Assembly: GCA_025998955.1 (NCBI GenBank)
Contig: AP024676.1
Span: 3,410,001 to 3,474,000, forward strand
Direction of reading: 5' to 3'
DNA length: 64,000 nucleotides
DNA from: Candidatus Roseilinea sp.
GTDB lineage: Bacteria; Chloroflexota; Anaerolineae; J036; Brachytrichaceae
Position 1 is the first letter of the stretch; every line of letters starts with the position of its first letter. Below are positions 1 through 9,741 of the stretch, one piece after another. The notes under the pieces are model-generated. The model searched no databases. It had not been told where the DNA came from and saw only the letters and a list, made by a program, of their open reading frames with translations. Made by a program: the position numbers and the translations under genes.

Positions 1-2192
1 AACAGCCCGGCGCGCACTGCCTCGACGACGTCCTCGCGCAGCATCAGGTCTTCGGCGTTAGCCGCCGGGATGATCACCCCGTGCGTGCCATCCAGGCCGC
101 GTGCCTGGCACACATCGAAGAAGCCCTCGACCTTTGCATTCGTCCCGCCGATGGGACGAACGAAGCCGAACTGGTCGAGCGTGCCGGTCACCGCGTAATG
201 CTGCGGGACGGGCAGACCGGTCACTGCCGACAGCATTGCAATCAGCAGCGCGCACGATGCGCTGTCTCCCTCGTGGCTGCCGTAGCTCTGTTCGAACGTG
301 ACACTGGCCGACAGCGTGAGCGACCGTTCGATCGAATATAGGCCGCTGAGGTAGCTGTCTACGATGGCGAGGCCTTTGTTGTGCGTCGCGTCGGTGAAGT
401 TCACGTTGCGGTCAATGTCGCTGATGCCGCTGCGCGTGAGATAGCTGCGCGCCGTGATGCGGCTGGGCTGCGCGAACTCGTACTCGACCAGGTCGAACAC
501 CGACAGCGCGTTGATCTGCCCAACGGCGACGCCGGTGGTCTGCACGAAGTAGAAGCCTTGCAACAAGTATTCCCGCTGGTCTTCCTCATAGCGATTCAGT
601 CGTTGGCGGCGTTCGCGCAGCGCCGTGCGCACGTCCTCGGCGCTCACGGCGGCGCGGCCGGCGCGCTTGGCCCAGAAAGCCGCTTCGCGTGCAACGTCGG
701 CGATCTCGCTGAAGCGCGTGGTGAGCTTGCGCTGGTCTTCGATGTAGCGTGAGCCGTGCTCCACCATCGCTGCAACGCCCGTCCGGTCGAACGCCATCAA
801 GTCCTCGTCTTGCATGCGGTTGCGCAGGAAATACGCGTAGGCCAGCTCGTTCTCCGGCGTGCGCGGCATGCGCGTGCTGAACTCGGCTTTGACCTTGAAC
901 AGCGCGCCGAAGTCCTCATCGCGGCTGGCCGCCCAGTAATCGGTCGAGTTGCCCAGCAAGATGACCTTGACGTCCAGCGGGATAGGCTGTGGCTCCAACG
1001 TTGGCGTGGTGATCAGTTGTGTCTGCACGTTCGGTTCCTCGATCGTGACAGAACCTCTGAGTAAGCAGCGCTTCAGCGCGAACCAAGCATCCTCGTGGCG
1101 AAGGATGTCGCGCGCGCGCACGATCAGATAGCCACCATTGGCGCGGTGCAATGCGCCCGGCCGCAGCATCATGTGATTGACTCCGTTGGTCAGATTGGGA
1201 TCGTTCGCGATGGTCAATGCGCGATCCAGCCGGCCGACGAGGTTGAAATAGGTGGGGTAGTCTTCCACATAGACCGGTGCGCCGCAGGTATCGCAGTTGT
1301 TCACCAGCACGTTGACGCGATAGCGATTCAGGAACATCTGGAACGCCGCCGGGGTAGTCTCGCCGCTGCCGCGGTTCACCGGCTTGAACAGCGTGACATT
1401 CGCGATGAGATCGTCGCGCGCAGCCCGTAGATAGTCCTCGACCGCAGCGCGGTGCGCTTCGTCGGCCAGGTCGGCCAGACGGCTTGCGATGTCCTCCACC
1501 AGCGGGCCAATGATCGAACGTGCGACCTGTGCATCCAGGTTGGCCAGCGCCGCGCGTGCTTCGCGTTCTGCGTTGTAGATGCGCCGGAGCGCGTCGTCCA
1601 GCGCGTCGTTCAGGCCCGCCTGGGCTTCGGTAGAGCGGTTGTCATCGGCCGGGGCGATCGCCAGGCCGGACGCCGTGCGCGTGAGCGTAAAGCCGGCTTG
1701 CATCGCCTGGGATTGCACCTGCGATAGCTCCTCGCTCTGAATCCGTTGCAGCCGCGCTGCGATGGCCTCGGCGGCGTCACGGTATTCGTCGGTCTCGAAA
1801 GCGAGCGGGAGCTTCTGCAGCACTTGGGCGATGGCGTCTTCCATCAAATCGCGTAACTGGGTCGCTCGGCCGGCCCGCAGCCGTAGGGCGATTGGCTTGC
1901 GCGGCTCGGCAAAGTTGTGGACGTAGGCCCAGTCGCTGGCTTGCGCGGCCTTGGGCGCGGTGCGCTCCAAGTAGCGCCGGATGGCCGTAGCGCGCCCCGT
2001 GCCCTCCGGGCCCACCACGAACAGGTTGTAGCCTGGAGCGGTCATGCTCACGCCGAAGTCAATGGCGTGCACGGCACGCGGCTGGCCGAAGATGTCGTCG
2101 GTGTAGGGTAGCTCGGCGGTGGTCTCGAACGGGAACAAACGTGGGTCGCACAGTCGGCGAACGCGCTCTGCGGTGAGGTAGGTGATAGCCAT
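1..2192 (-). CDS. Lon-like ATP-dependent protease, LonB/YcbZ type (C-terminus beyond the window)
   Basis: About 730 residues of a Lon-family protease of the type with an AAA_32 domain. The start is the ATG at 2192 (protein begins MAITYLTAERVRRL). An N-terminal nucleotide-binding region has GPEGTGRAT, a Walker A variant with Arg in place of Lys, which is common in this subfamily. Near the window edge lie both halves of the Ser-Lys dyad: EGDSASCALL (catalytic Ser, about position 260) and PIGGTNAKVEGF (catalytic Lys, about position 135). The family degrades damaged or unassembled proteins in the cytoplasm. The last few dozen residues are outside the window. No obvious operon partner is visible; dnaN follows on the same strand upstream with an 84-bp gap. 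Confidence 0.88.
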   Translation of the reverse strand, partial: MAITYLTAERVRRLCDPRLFPFETTAELPYTDDIFGQPRAVHAIDFGVSMTAPGYNLFVVGPEGTGRATAIRRYLERTAPKAAQASDWAYVHNFAEPRKPIALRLRAGRATQLRDLMEDAIAQVLQKLPLAFETDEYRDAAEAIAARLQRIQSEELSQVQSQAMQAGFTLTRTASGLAIAPADDNRSTEAQAGLNDALDDALRRIYNAEREARAALANLDAQVARSIIGPLVEDIASRLADLADEAHRAAVEDYLRAARDDLIANVTLFKPVNRGSGETTPAAFQMFLNRYRVNVLVNNCDTCGAPVYVEDYPTYFNLVGRLDRALTIANDPNLTNGVNHMMLRPGALHRANGGYLIVRARDILRHEDAWFALKRCLLRGSVTIEEPNVQTQLITTPTLEPQPIPLDVKVILLGNSTDYWAASRDEDFGALFKVKAEFSTRMPRTPENELAYAYFLRNRMQDEDLMAFDRTGVAAMVEHGSRYIEDQRKLTTRFSEIADVAREAAFWAKRAGRAAVSAEDVRTALRERRQRLNRYEEDQREYLLQGFYFVQTTGVAVGQINALSVFDLVEYEFAQPSRITARSYLTRSGISDIDRNVNFTDATHNKGLAIVDSYLSGLYSIERSLTLSASVTFEQSYGSHEGDSASCALLIAMLSAVTGLPVPQHYAVTGTLDQFGFVRPIGGTNAKVEGFFDVCQARGLDGTHGVIIPAANAEDLMLREDVVEAVRAGL

Positions 2193-2244
2193 GGCCGCGG
2201 CGGAGATCAGCTAGTGCAGTCGTGCCAGCAGCGAAACTTCAACT

Positions 2245-2279
2245 CAGCTCATAGCTCACAGCTCATAGCCCACAGCTCA
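2245..2279. repeat. heptanucleotide array (CAGCTCA/TAGCTCA x5)
   Basis: Five perfect or near-perfect 7-bp units in a row: CAGCTCA, TAGCTCA, CAGCTCA, TAGCCCA, CAGCTCA. The last unit supplies the stop codon of dnaN (positions 2277-2279 read on the minus strand). It is one of about 17 arrays with the same 7-bp period in this window. Confidence 0.85.
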
Positions 2280-3416
2280 TGCCTTCGGTAGGTGCATCGG
2301 CATCACCAGGTGGAAGAAGTGGTCGTCGCCGATGGCACGGATGACGGCCGGGCTGCGCGGTTGCGTGGTCTCGATGGCCGCCTGCGGCGTGTCCACTGCA
2401 GAGAAGGCTTCGATCAGGTACTTGACGTTGAAGCCGATCTCGATCTCGTTGCCGACGACGGTTCCCTCCAGCTCGCTTTGGTTATCGCCGGTCTCGTCGG
2501 CGCGGGCGACCACGGTGACCTTGCCCGGTTCGAGTTCCTCGCCCGGCTTGATGAACACGCGCACGGTATCGAGCGAATCGCGCGCGAAGATACTGGCTTG
2601 TCGGCACGCCTTCAGCACCTCGGCGGTATTCACGATCGTGCGCGTGTCGTGGCGCTTCGGGATGATCGGCTCGTAGTCCGGGAACTTCTGGTCAATCAAC
2701 TGTGCGACCACATCTACGTCCTTCATGTGGAAGAGCACCTGGCCGTGCGAGGGCGTGATGCTGATGGCCACCGGCTCTTCCTGGTTGCCCATGACGCGCC
2801 CAACTTCCACCAGCGCCTTGGCCGGAATGAGGATCGTGCGCGGTTCGCCCACGGGCTCCTTCAATCGGTCGGAGCGCACGCTCAGGCGAAACCCATCCGT
2901 CGCCGCCATGGTGATCTTGTCGCCTTCCAGCTTGGTGAGCACGCCGGTCAGCGTTGGGCGGCTCTCGTCGGTGGCTGCGGCAAACACCACCTGCGTGATC
3001 ATCTTCTTCAGCACGGCCGGTTCAATGCACGCCACGGCGTCATCGTGGAAGGTGGGGATGATCGGGAATTCCTGCGCGTCAATGCCCTTGAGATTGGCAT
3101 CCGTGCGGCCGCTCCGCACGCGCAGCGTCTGCGTGCGGATGTTCAGGTCGAGGTCCACCTTGTCAGCGGGCAACAGGGCAACCAAGTCGGTGAACGTGCG
3201 TGCCGGCACGGTGATCGCGCCCTCGTCCTCCACCTTCGCACCGATCCAACAACTAATCCCCAACTCTAAGTTGGTCGCTGCGATCTTCAAGCGCCCGTTG
3301 TCGGTGGCGAGCAAGACGTGGGTGAGCACGGGCAACGTAGCCGTGCGCGGAGCGACGGCGCGGCTGACGATGTTCAACCCGCGCGCGAGATTTTCCTGCA
3401 GGCACGAGATTCTCAT
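2277..3416 (-). CDS. dnaN: DNA polymerase III subunit beta (sliding clamp)
   Basis: A 379-residue protein of normal clamp length that begins MRISCLQENLARGLNIV and ends VMPMHLPKA, matching the classical C-terminal VMPMR/H motif. The clamp is a homodimeric ring that tethers DNA polymerase III and repair factors to DNA. An in-frame ATG ten codons upstream is possible, but the ATG at 3416 has an AAAGGA Shine-Dalgarno 7-8 bases before it and matches the family N-terminus. A -10 box lies at 3470-3475. The gene is not next to dnaA or recF here. The stop codon lies inside a heptanucleotide array. Confidence 0.97.
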   Translation of the reverse strand: MRISCLQENLARGLNIVSRAVAPRTATLPVLTHVLLATDNGRLKIAATNLELGISCWIGAKVEDEGAITVPARTFTDLVALLPADKVDLDLNIRTQTLRVRSGRTDANLKGIDAQEFPIIPTFHDDAVACIEPAVLKKMITQVVFAAATDESRPTLTGVLTKLEGDKITMAATDGFRLSVRSDRLKEPVGEPRTILIPAKALVEVGRVMGNQEEPVAISITPSHGQVLFHMKDVDVVAQLIDQKFPDYEPIIPKRHDTRTIVNTAEVLKACRQASIFARDSLDTVRVFIKPGEELEPGKVTVVARADETGDNQSELEGTVVGNEIEIGFNVKYLIEAFSAVDTPQAAIETTQPRSPAVIRAIGDDHFFHLVMPMHLPKA

Positions 3417-3469
3417 TGACGCGTCCTTTTGTTCCGGGATGCACACCCGCGTGAAGGTGTGGGCGCGAG

Positions 3470-3475
3470 ATTATA
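3470..3475 (-). promoter_or_regulatory. -10 box of dnaN
   Basis: TATAAT on the minus strand, giving a leader of about 45 bases before the dnaN start. No convincing -35 hexamer was seen. The leader contains a short CACACC/GGTGTG inverted repeat. Confidence 0.5.
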
Positions 3476-3495
3476 GAACACGAGGGAGGGCGCAG

Positions 3496-3522
3496 GGCCA
3501 GACCCCTCGAAATGGTCTGACC
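3496..3522. repeat. GGTCAGACC hairpin repeat, copy 1
   Basis: GGCCAGACC (3496-3504), a 9-nt loop containing TCGAA, then GGTCTGACC (3514-3522). The arms pair along 9 bp with one G-U. It shares core sequence with the hairpins at 30164-30198 and 40843-40872. It lies between the divergent genes dnaN and mscL, so it is not a simple terminator for either. Confidence 0.75.
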
Positions 3523-3606
3523 CCGCGAATCATCCTAACGATGGTATAACACGCGCCGATTCGGCGGACTCGTAAACAGCATCGAAACAAGGAGGAGAAA
3601 GCCCAC

Positions 3607-4014
3607 ATGTGGAAGGAATTTCGAGAGTTCATCGCCCGCGGCAACGTCGTGGATCTGGCCGTCGGTTTGATCATGGGCGCTGCGTTTGGGGCGATCGTGA
3701 ACTCGCTCGTCAACGACATCGTCATGCCGCCCATCGGCCTGATCTTGGGCGGCGTCAACTTCTCCGATCTGTTCATCCCGCTCGATGGGAAACAATATGC
3801 CTCGCTGGCGGCTGCACAGGAAGCCGGCGCGCCGGTGATCGCGTGGGGGCAATTCCTCCAGACCGTCATCAACTTCCTGGTCATTGCCGTCGCCATCTTC
3901 TTCCTGGTGCGCGCGGTGAACAAGATCTACAAGCAGCCGGCTCCGCCGCCGGCCGAACCACCCGCGGACGTGAAGTTGCTCACCGAGATCCGCGACCTGC
4001 TGAAGAAGCAATGA
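3607..4014 (+). CDS. mscL: large-conductance mechanosensitive channel
   Basis: A 135-residue MscL of standard length. It has the N-terminal amphipathic helix WKEFREFIARGNVVDLAVG, TM1 with GLIMGAAFGAIVNSLVNDIVMPP (pore-lining helix, about residues 15-40), TM2 (about residues 78-100) and a charged C-terminal helix KLLTEIRDLLKK. It is a homopentameric membrane channel that releases solutes on osmotic downshock. The start has a strong AAGGAGG site about 10 bases upstream, and a TATAAC -10-like box lies near 3544. The gene stands alone and converges on trpC with a 3-base gap. Confidence 0.96.
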   Translation: MWKEFREFIARGNVVDLAVGLIMGAAFGAIVNSLVNDIVMPPIGLILGGVNFSDLFIPLDGKQYASLAAAQEAGAPVIAWGQFLQTVINFLVIAVAIFFLVRAVNKIYKQPAPPPAEPPADVKLLTEIRDLLKKQ

Positions 4015-4017
4015 TCC

Positions 4018-4881
4018 TCAGGCAGGCAGGCCGCCGCGCATAGCAGCCTGCCTGCTCACCTGCGATAACGCTCGCACCTGCGCTGCCACGTCATCCGACG
4101 TGATGATGGACTCGCCGACCAGGACGGCGTGCGCGCCCATCGCTGCGACGCACGCGACGTCACTCGCAGTGAAGATGCCGCTCTCCGAGACGAGCGTATA
4201 GCCGTCTGAATTCGAGCGACCGTTCGCCAAACGCGCTGCGCAACGCGCCGTGGTCTCGATGTCGGTGACGAATGTGCGCAGGTCGCGGTTGTTGACGCCA
4301 ATCACGCGCGCGCCGGTGGCCAGCGCGCGATCGGTCTCGTGTTCGTCATGCACCTCGACCAGCGGCGTCAAGCCGAGTTCGCACGCCAACGCGAACAGGT
4401 CGCACAACTCGGTGTCGTCGAGCGCTGCGACGATCAACAGTACGGCATCTGCGCCGGCGGCGCGCGCCTCATACAGCTGGTACGGGTCGAGGATGAAATC
4501 CTTGCGCAGCAACGGTAGGTCGGTCGCAGCGCGCACCTGGCGTAGGTGATCCAACGATCCTTTGAAGAAGCGCTCGTCGGTTAGTACGCTGACGGCCGAC
4601 GCGCCGTTCGCTGCATAGGCGCGGGCCAGGGCCACGGGTTGGAACTCGCCGCGCGCCAGCTCGCCTTTGGAGGGCGAAGCGCGCTTGATCTCGGCAATGA
4701 GGGCGACTCGGCCATCTGCCCGGCGCAGCGCCGCTGCGAAGTCGCGCGCCGGCGCATCGGTCGTTTCGGCCAGGCGACGCATCTCGGCCAGCGGCATCTG
4801 GCGTTTGCGCTGGGGTAGTTCGGCATGGCGCTTGTGTTCGAGGATGGTCTGCAAGATCGAGGGGTTGTCGCGCTGCGTCAT
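4018..4881 (-). CDS. trpC: indole-3-glycerol phosphate synthase
   Basis: A 287-residue TIM-barrel enzyme that converts carboxyphenylaminodeoxyribulose phosphate to indole-3-glycerol phosphate in tryptophan synthesis. Motifs seen: LIAEIKRASPSKGEL (phosphate binding and catalytic Lys), LTDERFFKGSLDHL, LLRKDFILDPYQLYEARAAG and IGVNNRDL. The start is the ATG at 4881 (MTQRDNPSILQTIL); the frame is open 42 codons further upstream but those residues do not fit the family. No other trp gene is in the window. A TTTAAT box sits 7 bases before the ATG, so a very short or absent leader is possible. Confidence 0.95.
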   Translation of the reverse strand: MTQRDNPSILQTILEHKRHAELPQRKRQMPLAEMRRLAETTDAPARDFAAALRRADGRVALIAEIKRASPSKGELARGEFQPVALARAYAANGASAVSVLTDERFFKGSLDHLRQVRAATDLPLLRKDFILDPYQLYEARAAGADAVLLIVAALDDTELCDLFALACELGLTPLVEVHDEHETDRALATGARVIGVNNRDLRTFVTDIETTARCAARLANGRSNSDGYTLVSESGIFTASDVACVAAMGAHAVLVGESIITSDDVAAQVRALSQVSRQAAMRGGLPA

Positions 4882-4934
4882 GGTTGCGATTAAACGAATG
4901 ATATGTCGAGAATGGTAACATCGCGCGTCGAAAC

Positions 4935-5609
4935 GTGAGTGACGCGCTCCATCCTCCAGTGATCGAGCTGAACAGCTGCCGGCGCATCGGCGTGCTGGCC
5001 GACACACATATCCCGCACCGGCTGAGCGAGATGCCGCCGCAAGTATACGAGCTGCTGCGCGGCAGCGACATCATCCTGCATGCCGGGGATCTGGAGACGC
5101 CGGACATCCTTCCATCGCTGCAAACGATCGCGCCGACCTATGCTGTGCGCGGCAATCTGCACTGGCAGTTCAGCACCGGCCTGCACGATCAAGACCTGCC
5201 GTTGTGCGTGACATTGCGGGCAGGCCGGCATGTCATCTGGATGACGCATGGACACATCAGCTTCGCCCACTCCGTGCTCGACAAATTCGCCGGCATCGGT
5301 GGGCGACACTCGCTCGCGCGCATCAACCAGAAGTTGATCGCTCGGCTGGCACGCTTGAAGCCGCCCGAAGCGACGATCGTGGTGTTCGGACATTCGCATC
5401 TAAGCTGCGCCGTGCAATTGGACGGCGCGCTGTATTTCAACCCTGGCGCCATTGCGTCGTCGGCGGAGACGCGGTCCAAAGAGCCGCCACGCATCGGCCG
5501 GCTCACGCTACACGACGATGGACGCGTGGACTACGAGTGGCAGGCGCTTGGTGTGACCGAGACGCCGAACGCAAGACGAAAGACACAAGACGTAAGATGC
5601 AAGACGTAG
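4935..5609 (+). CDS. YfcE/MJ0936-type metallophosphoesterase
   Basis: A 224-residue calcineurin-like phosphoesterase. The metal-binding motifs run in order: IGVLADTHIPHR (DxH), HAGDLETP (GD), VRGNLHW (GN followed by LH where relatives often have CD), THGH and FGHSH. Family members hydrolyse phosphodiesters; the substrate here is unknown. The start is GTG at 4935, with a second in-frame GTG at 4959. The last 15 residues (TPNARRKTQDVRCKT) and the stop codon are coded by a 7-bp repeat array, so the native C-terminus was probably shorter. It lies 53 bases upstream of an SbcC-like gene, but it is smaller than a true SbcD/Mre11. Confidence 0.85.
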   Translation: MSDALHPPVIELNSCRRIGVLADTHIPHRLSEMPPQVYELLRGSDIILHAGDLETPDILPSLQTIAPTYAVRGNLHWQFSTGLHDQDLPLCVTLRAGRHVIWMTHGHISFAHSVLDKFAGIGGRHSLARINQKLIARLARLKPPEATIVVFGHSHLSCAVQLDGALYFNPGAIASSAETRSKEPPRIGRLTLHDDGRVDYEWQALGVTETPNARRKTQDVRCKT

Positions 5610-5616
5610 GACGTGC
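5561..5616. repeat. heptanucleotide array (GACGTAA type, 8 units)
   Basis: Eight consecutive 7-bp units, including AACGCAA, GACGAAA, GACACAA, GACGTAA, GATGCAA and GACGTAG. The array begins inside the phosphoesterase reading frame and contains its TAG stop (5607-5609). Closely similar units recur at 53022-53070. Confidence 0.85.
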
Positions 5617-5662
5617 AGCGTAAACCGTAGCACCTAACCTCTGAGACCCGGCAAGCGACCCG

Positions 5663-8236
5663 ATGATTCCCCTCAAGCTCGAGCTGAAGAACTTCATGGC
5701 CTACCGCGACCCGGAGCCGCTGGACTTCAGCGGGTTGCACGTCGTCGTGCTGGTGGGTGACAACGGCGCCGGCAAGAGCACGCTGCTCGACGCGATCACA
5801 TGGGCGCTGTGGGGCCAAGCCCGTGCCAAGCGCGATGACGAGTTGATCCATCAAGGGACGACCGAGATGCGCGTCGCCCTCACCTTCAGCGAAGGCCGCC
5901 ACGTGTATCAAGTCGTGCGCACGCGCAAGATCGGCAAGGCGGCCAGAGGCAAAGCGCCGGCTTCCACCGGCACGCTCGACTTTCTGGTGAAGACCGCCGA
6001 CAACGGCTGGAACACGCTGACCGAAGCGCGCATCGCCGATACGCAAGACAAAATCATCCGCACGCTCAACCTCACCTATGAGACGTTCATCAACTCGGCC
6101 TATTTGAAGCAAGGCCGCGCCGATGAATTCACGCTCAAGCCGCCGGCCCAGCGCAAGGCCGTGTTGAGCGAGATCCTCAATCTCGATATCTGGCAAGCGT
6201 ATGAGGCGCGCGCCAAGGATCGCCTGGCGAAGCTAGAAGAAGATCAGCTCAAGCTCAAGGCCGAACTCAACCAGGCTGAGGCCGAGATCGCCCGGCTGCC
6301 CGAATACGAGCGCGCGCTCGATGAAGCACGGGCCGCTGCGCAAGACGCAGAACGCGCGATGCAACAGGCCGAGGCCGCGATGACCGAGATCGAACGCCAG
6401 CGTGAGCGCGCCCGCGCGCTGCGCGCGCAGCAGGCGCAGGCCGAGGCGCGTCTGCGCGCTTTGCAGGCCGACCTCGACAAGCTGCGCGCCGAGCGCGATC
6501 AACATTTGGCGCTGCTCGAGCAGTATCAAAGCGCCCTGCACCGACGCGAGGAAATCGAGCGCGGCTTTGCCGAATTGGAGCAGGCGCGCGCGCTGAACGA
6601 GGCGCTCAACCTCAAGCTGGCCAACATGGCCGGGCTGAACGAGCGCAAATACGCCGCCGAGCGCGCGATCGCCGACGCGCGTCATGCGCTAGAACGCGAG
6701 CTGGCCGAGGCGCGCCGTCGGTTGAGCGAGCTCCAGCAATTGGCCGCCGACCAGTTGCTGGAGGAGAAGCAGCGTGAGGTGAACGAGCAGCTCGCCCATC
6801 TAGAAGTGGCGCAGCGCGAGCGCGACGAGCGCCAACGCGAATTGAGCGAGGCGCGCGAGCGACAGGGCGAGGCGAAGGCACAGAACGAAATGCTGCGCCG
6901 CGAGATGCACGACCTCAAGGCGCGGATTGACGCGCTCAGCCGCGTCGGCGCGATCTGCCCCACCTGTGGGCGTGAGCTATCCGAGGAAGACCGCGCGCGG
7001 CTGCTGGAGGAATGGAAGGCGCGCGGCAAGGAGCGCGGCGACGCGTACCGGGCGAACGAAACGCTGGTTAAGCAGCTCACCGACCGGCGCACCGAGATCG
7101 AAGCGAAAATCGAATCGCTCGAACGCGATCTACGCAACCTGCCGGCGCTGCAGCGCGAGCACGCGGCGCTGACCGACCGCATCGCGCGCGCGCAGGAAGC
7201 CGAGGCGCAACTGCCGGCAGCGCAGGCTGCGGTGGACGCGCTGGTGACGCGGCTGGAGCAGCGCGACTACGCGCCCGATGCGCATCGCCTGTTGGCGCAG
7301 GTGACGCAGGAACTCGCCGAATTGGGTTACGATGCCGCGGCGCACGACCGGCTGCGCCGGGACATCCAGACGCGCTTGGCCCTCTATGCCGAGCGCAAGG
7401 CACAGCTCGACCGGGCGGAGGTCGCCGTCGAAAGCGAGCAGCGTGCGCTGGAGGCGCTCGACTTGCGCGAGGCGGCGCTGCAGAAGCAACAGGCTGACGA
7501 AGCGCAAGCACTGGACGAGCTGCGGGTGACGCTCGCCCTTTGCGAGCGTGAGCTGCAACGCGCGCCGGAGGTGAGCGCAGCATTGCAGCGCGCTCGCGAC
7601 GACCACTTCCGCGCGCAGCGCAAAGTCGGCGAGGCCAACCAGCGCGTGCAGTCGGCGCTGGCCATGCGCAGCACGCGCGACCGGCTGAGCGCTGAACTGG
7701 CCGCCTGCAAGAAGCAACAATCGCTCTTCGAGGAGCTGCGTGTCGCTTTCGGCAAGAACGGCGTGCCGGCCATGATCATCGAGAGCGTGCTGCCGGAGCT
7801 GGAAGCCTCGGCCAACGCGCTGCTGGGCCGCATGACCAACGGCCGGATGAACGTGCGCTTCGAGACTCAGCGCCTGACGCAGAAGGGCGAGACCAGCGAG
7901 ACGCTCGAAATTCGCATCAGCGATGAGCTGGGCGAGCGCACCTACGAGATGTTCAGCGGCGGCGAGGCCTTTCGGGTGAACTTCGCCATTCGCATTGCGC
8001 TCAGCCGGCTGCTGGCGCACCGCGCCAACGCCCGGCTGCAGACGCTGTTCATAGATGAGGGCTTTGGCACGCAGGACGCCCAGGGCCGCGAACGATTGAT
8101 CGAGGCGATCAAAGCCATCGAGGACGATTTCGAGCGCATCTTCGTCATCACCCACATTGACGAGCTGAAAGACGCCTTCCCCGCGCAGATCGAGGTGCGC
8201 AAGACCCCACGCGGTAGCATCGCCCGCGTGGTGTGA
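5663..8236 (+). CDS. SbcC/Rad50-like SMC-family ATPase
   Basis: An 857-residue ATPase with Rad50 architecture. Walker A is GDNGAGKST (about residue 31). Two long coiled coils (about residues 180-420 and 450-680) flank a zinc hook CPTC at about residue 433. The C-terminal half has the ABC signature FSGGEAFRVNFAIRIALSR and Walker B LQTLFIDEGFGTQD. Such proteins normally pair with a Mre11/SbcD nuclease to process DNA ends and hairpins. No SbcD is in the window; the only phosphoesterase nearby is the small YfcE-type protein just upstream. The ATG at 5663 directly precedes the conserved IPLKLELKNFMAY start. Confidence 0.9.
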   Translation: MIPLKLELKNFMAYRDPEPLDFSGLHVVVLVGDNGAGKSTLLDAITWALWGQARAKRDDELIHQGTTEMRVALTFSEGRHVYQVVRTRKIGKAARGKAPASTGTLDFLVKTADNGWNTLTEARIADTQDKIIRTLNLTYETFINSAYLKQGRADEFTLKPPAQRKAVLSEILNLDIWQAYEARAKDRLAKLEEDQLKLKAELNQAEAEIARLPEYERALDEARAAAQDAERAMQQAEAAMTEIERQRERARALRAQQAQAEARLRALQADLDKLRAERDQHLALLEQYQSALHRREEIERGFAELEQARALNEALNLKLANMAGLNERKYAAERAIADARHALERELAEARRRLSELQQLAADQLLEEKQREVNEQLAHLEVAQRERDERQRELSEARERQGEAKAQNEMLRREMHDLKARIDALSRVGAICPTCGRELSEEDRARLLEEWKARGKERGDAYRANETLVKQLTDRRTEIEAKIESLERDLRNLPALQREHAALTDRIARAQEAEAQLPAAQAAVDALVTRLEQRDYAPDAHRLLAQVTQELAELGYDAAAHDRLRRDIQTRLALYAERKAQLDRAEVAVESEQRALEALDLREAALQKQQADEAQALDELRVTLALCERELQRAPEVSAALQRARDDHFRAQRKVGEANQRVQSALAMRSTRDRLSAELAACKKQQSLFEELRVAFGKNGVPAMIIESVLPELEASANALLGRMTNGRMNVRFETQRLTQKGETSETLEIRISDELGERTYEMFSGGEAFRVNFAIRIALSRLLAHRANARLQTLFIDEGFGTQDAQGRERLIEAIKAIEDDFERIFVITHIDELKDAFPAQIEVRKTPRGSIARVV

Positions 8237-8264
8237 ATCGGTAGGCGCGTCGAGTCGGATGGTA

Positions 8265-8287
8265 GGCGCACCCTTGACGGGTGCGCC
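8265..8287. terminator. hairpin after the SbcC-like gene
   Basis: GGCGCACCC, loop TTGAC, GGGTGCGCC: a 9-bp GC-rich perfect stem 28 bases after the stop codon. It has no T-run, so it may be a transcript-end stabiliser rather than an intrinsic terminator. Confidence 0.45.
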
Positions 8288-8322
8288 CCTGCTGCAGGCG
8301 TGAATCCGGCGGCAAGCGCGTA

Positions 8323-8328
8323 TAGAAT
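8323..8328 (+). promoter_or_regulatory. -10 box of asnS, leaderless spacing
   Basis: TAGAAT ends 7 bases before the asnS ATG at 8336. With a normal -10 to start-site distance, transcription would begin at or next to the A of the start codon. Confidence 0.55.
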
Positions 8329-8335
8329 CGCGCTC

Positions 8336-9718
<1,383 letters not shown>

Positions 9719-9741
9719 CGTGGCGATGCGTTACAGCACGC

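Noticed and set aside
2292-3269. A 325-codon open frame opposite dnaN, and similar long frames opposite gyrA (31436-32710), trpC and ferrochelatase
   Set aside because: High GC content leaves the antisense frame open. These translations lack known domains and are rich in His, Arg and Val, as expected for mirror frames.
4882-4934. Strong divergent promoter pair between trpC and the phosphoesterase gene
   Set aside because: TTGCGA and TAACAT are 26 bp apart, too far for a -35/-10 pair; only weak boxes remain.
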